Source: DASYSA01 sp036003885
GTDB taxonomy: Bacteria > Acidobacteriota > Blastocatellia > UBA7656
Length of the DNA: 13,759 bases
NCBI GenBank assembly: GCA_036003885.1
Contig: DASYSA010000308.1
Coordinates: forward strand, 1-13,759
Direction of reading: 5' to 3'
The first letter of the stretch is position 1, and each line of letters starts with the position of its first letter. Under the pieces are notes generated by a model, which saw only the letters and a list, made by a program, of their open reading frames with translations, searched no databases and was not told the origin of the DNA. The position numbers and the translations under genes are program-made. Of the stretch, positions 13,744-13,759 are shown piece after piece.

Positions 13744-13759
13744 AGCTACAGCTTGAATC

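Overview
The window looks like a chromosomal segment of a GC-rich Gram-negative-type bacterium. I suspect an acidobacterium of the Blastocatellia kind. The hints are a quinoprotein dehydrogenase with a built-in cytochrome c domain, a secreted DUF885 protein, a Tat-type nucleoside hydrolase and many short tandem repeats of about 7 bases between genes. This placement is inference; there is no rRNA or marker gene here.

Left part (1-2952, minus strand): a PQQ-dependent dehydrogenase (691-2952), followed in the same direction by the first ~196 codons of a nucleoside hydrolase cut by the window edge (1-590). Imperfect inverted repeats sit at both ends of the dehydrogenase gene. The stretch 2953-3637 holds no convincing gene, only one of these repeats and a weak promoter candidate.

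Central part (3638-8865, plus strand): a tightly packed trans-4-hydroxy-L-proline catabolic operon. The order is 4-hydroxyproline 2-epimerase, a 51-codon remnant of a D-amino-acid-oxidase-like (DAO) subunit, a [2Fe-2S] subunit and a FAD/NAD subunit of the D-hydroxyproline dehydrogenase, a DHDPS-family 1-pyrroline-4-hydroxy-2-carboxylate deaminase, and a 2-oxoglutarate-semialdehyde dehydrogenase. Together they would take hydroxyproline (from collagen or plant cell-wall protein) to 2-oxoglutarate. The exception is that the catalytic DAO subunit appears reduced to its two ends, while the ATGA coupling to the gene before it and the overlap with the gene after it are kept. This is the most striking thing in the window: either a real in-frame deletion, a small ORF kept for translational coupling, or an assembly fault.

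Right part (8867-13759): a convergent AraC-family regulator (cupin plus double HTH), a plausible regulator of the operon; divergent from it, an exported DUF885 putative metallopeptidase; then, on the minus strand, an uncharacterised single-span membrane protein followed 21 bases later by a RimJ/RimL-like acetyltransferase.

A second theme is repeats. At least four tandem arrays or array-like inverted repeats, with different unit sequences but a 7-base (once 8-base) period, lie at gene boundaries: 7204-7259 inside the operon, 8867-8922 at its end, 12216-12300 across two convergent stop codons and 13709-13743. Related inverted repeats lie at 651-735 and 3006-3109. No tRNA, rRNA, CRISPR, transposase or integrase was seen.
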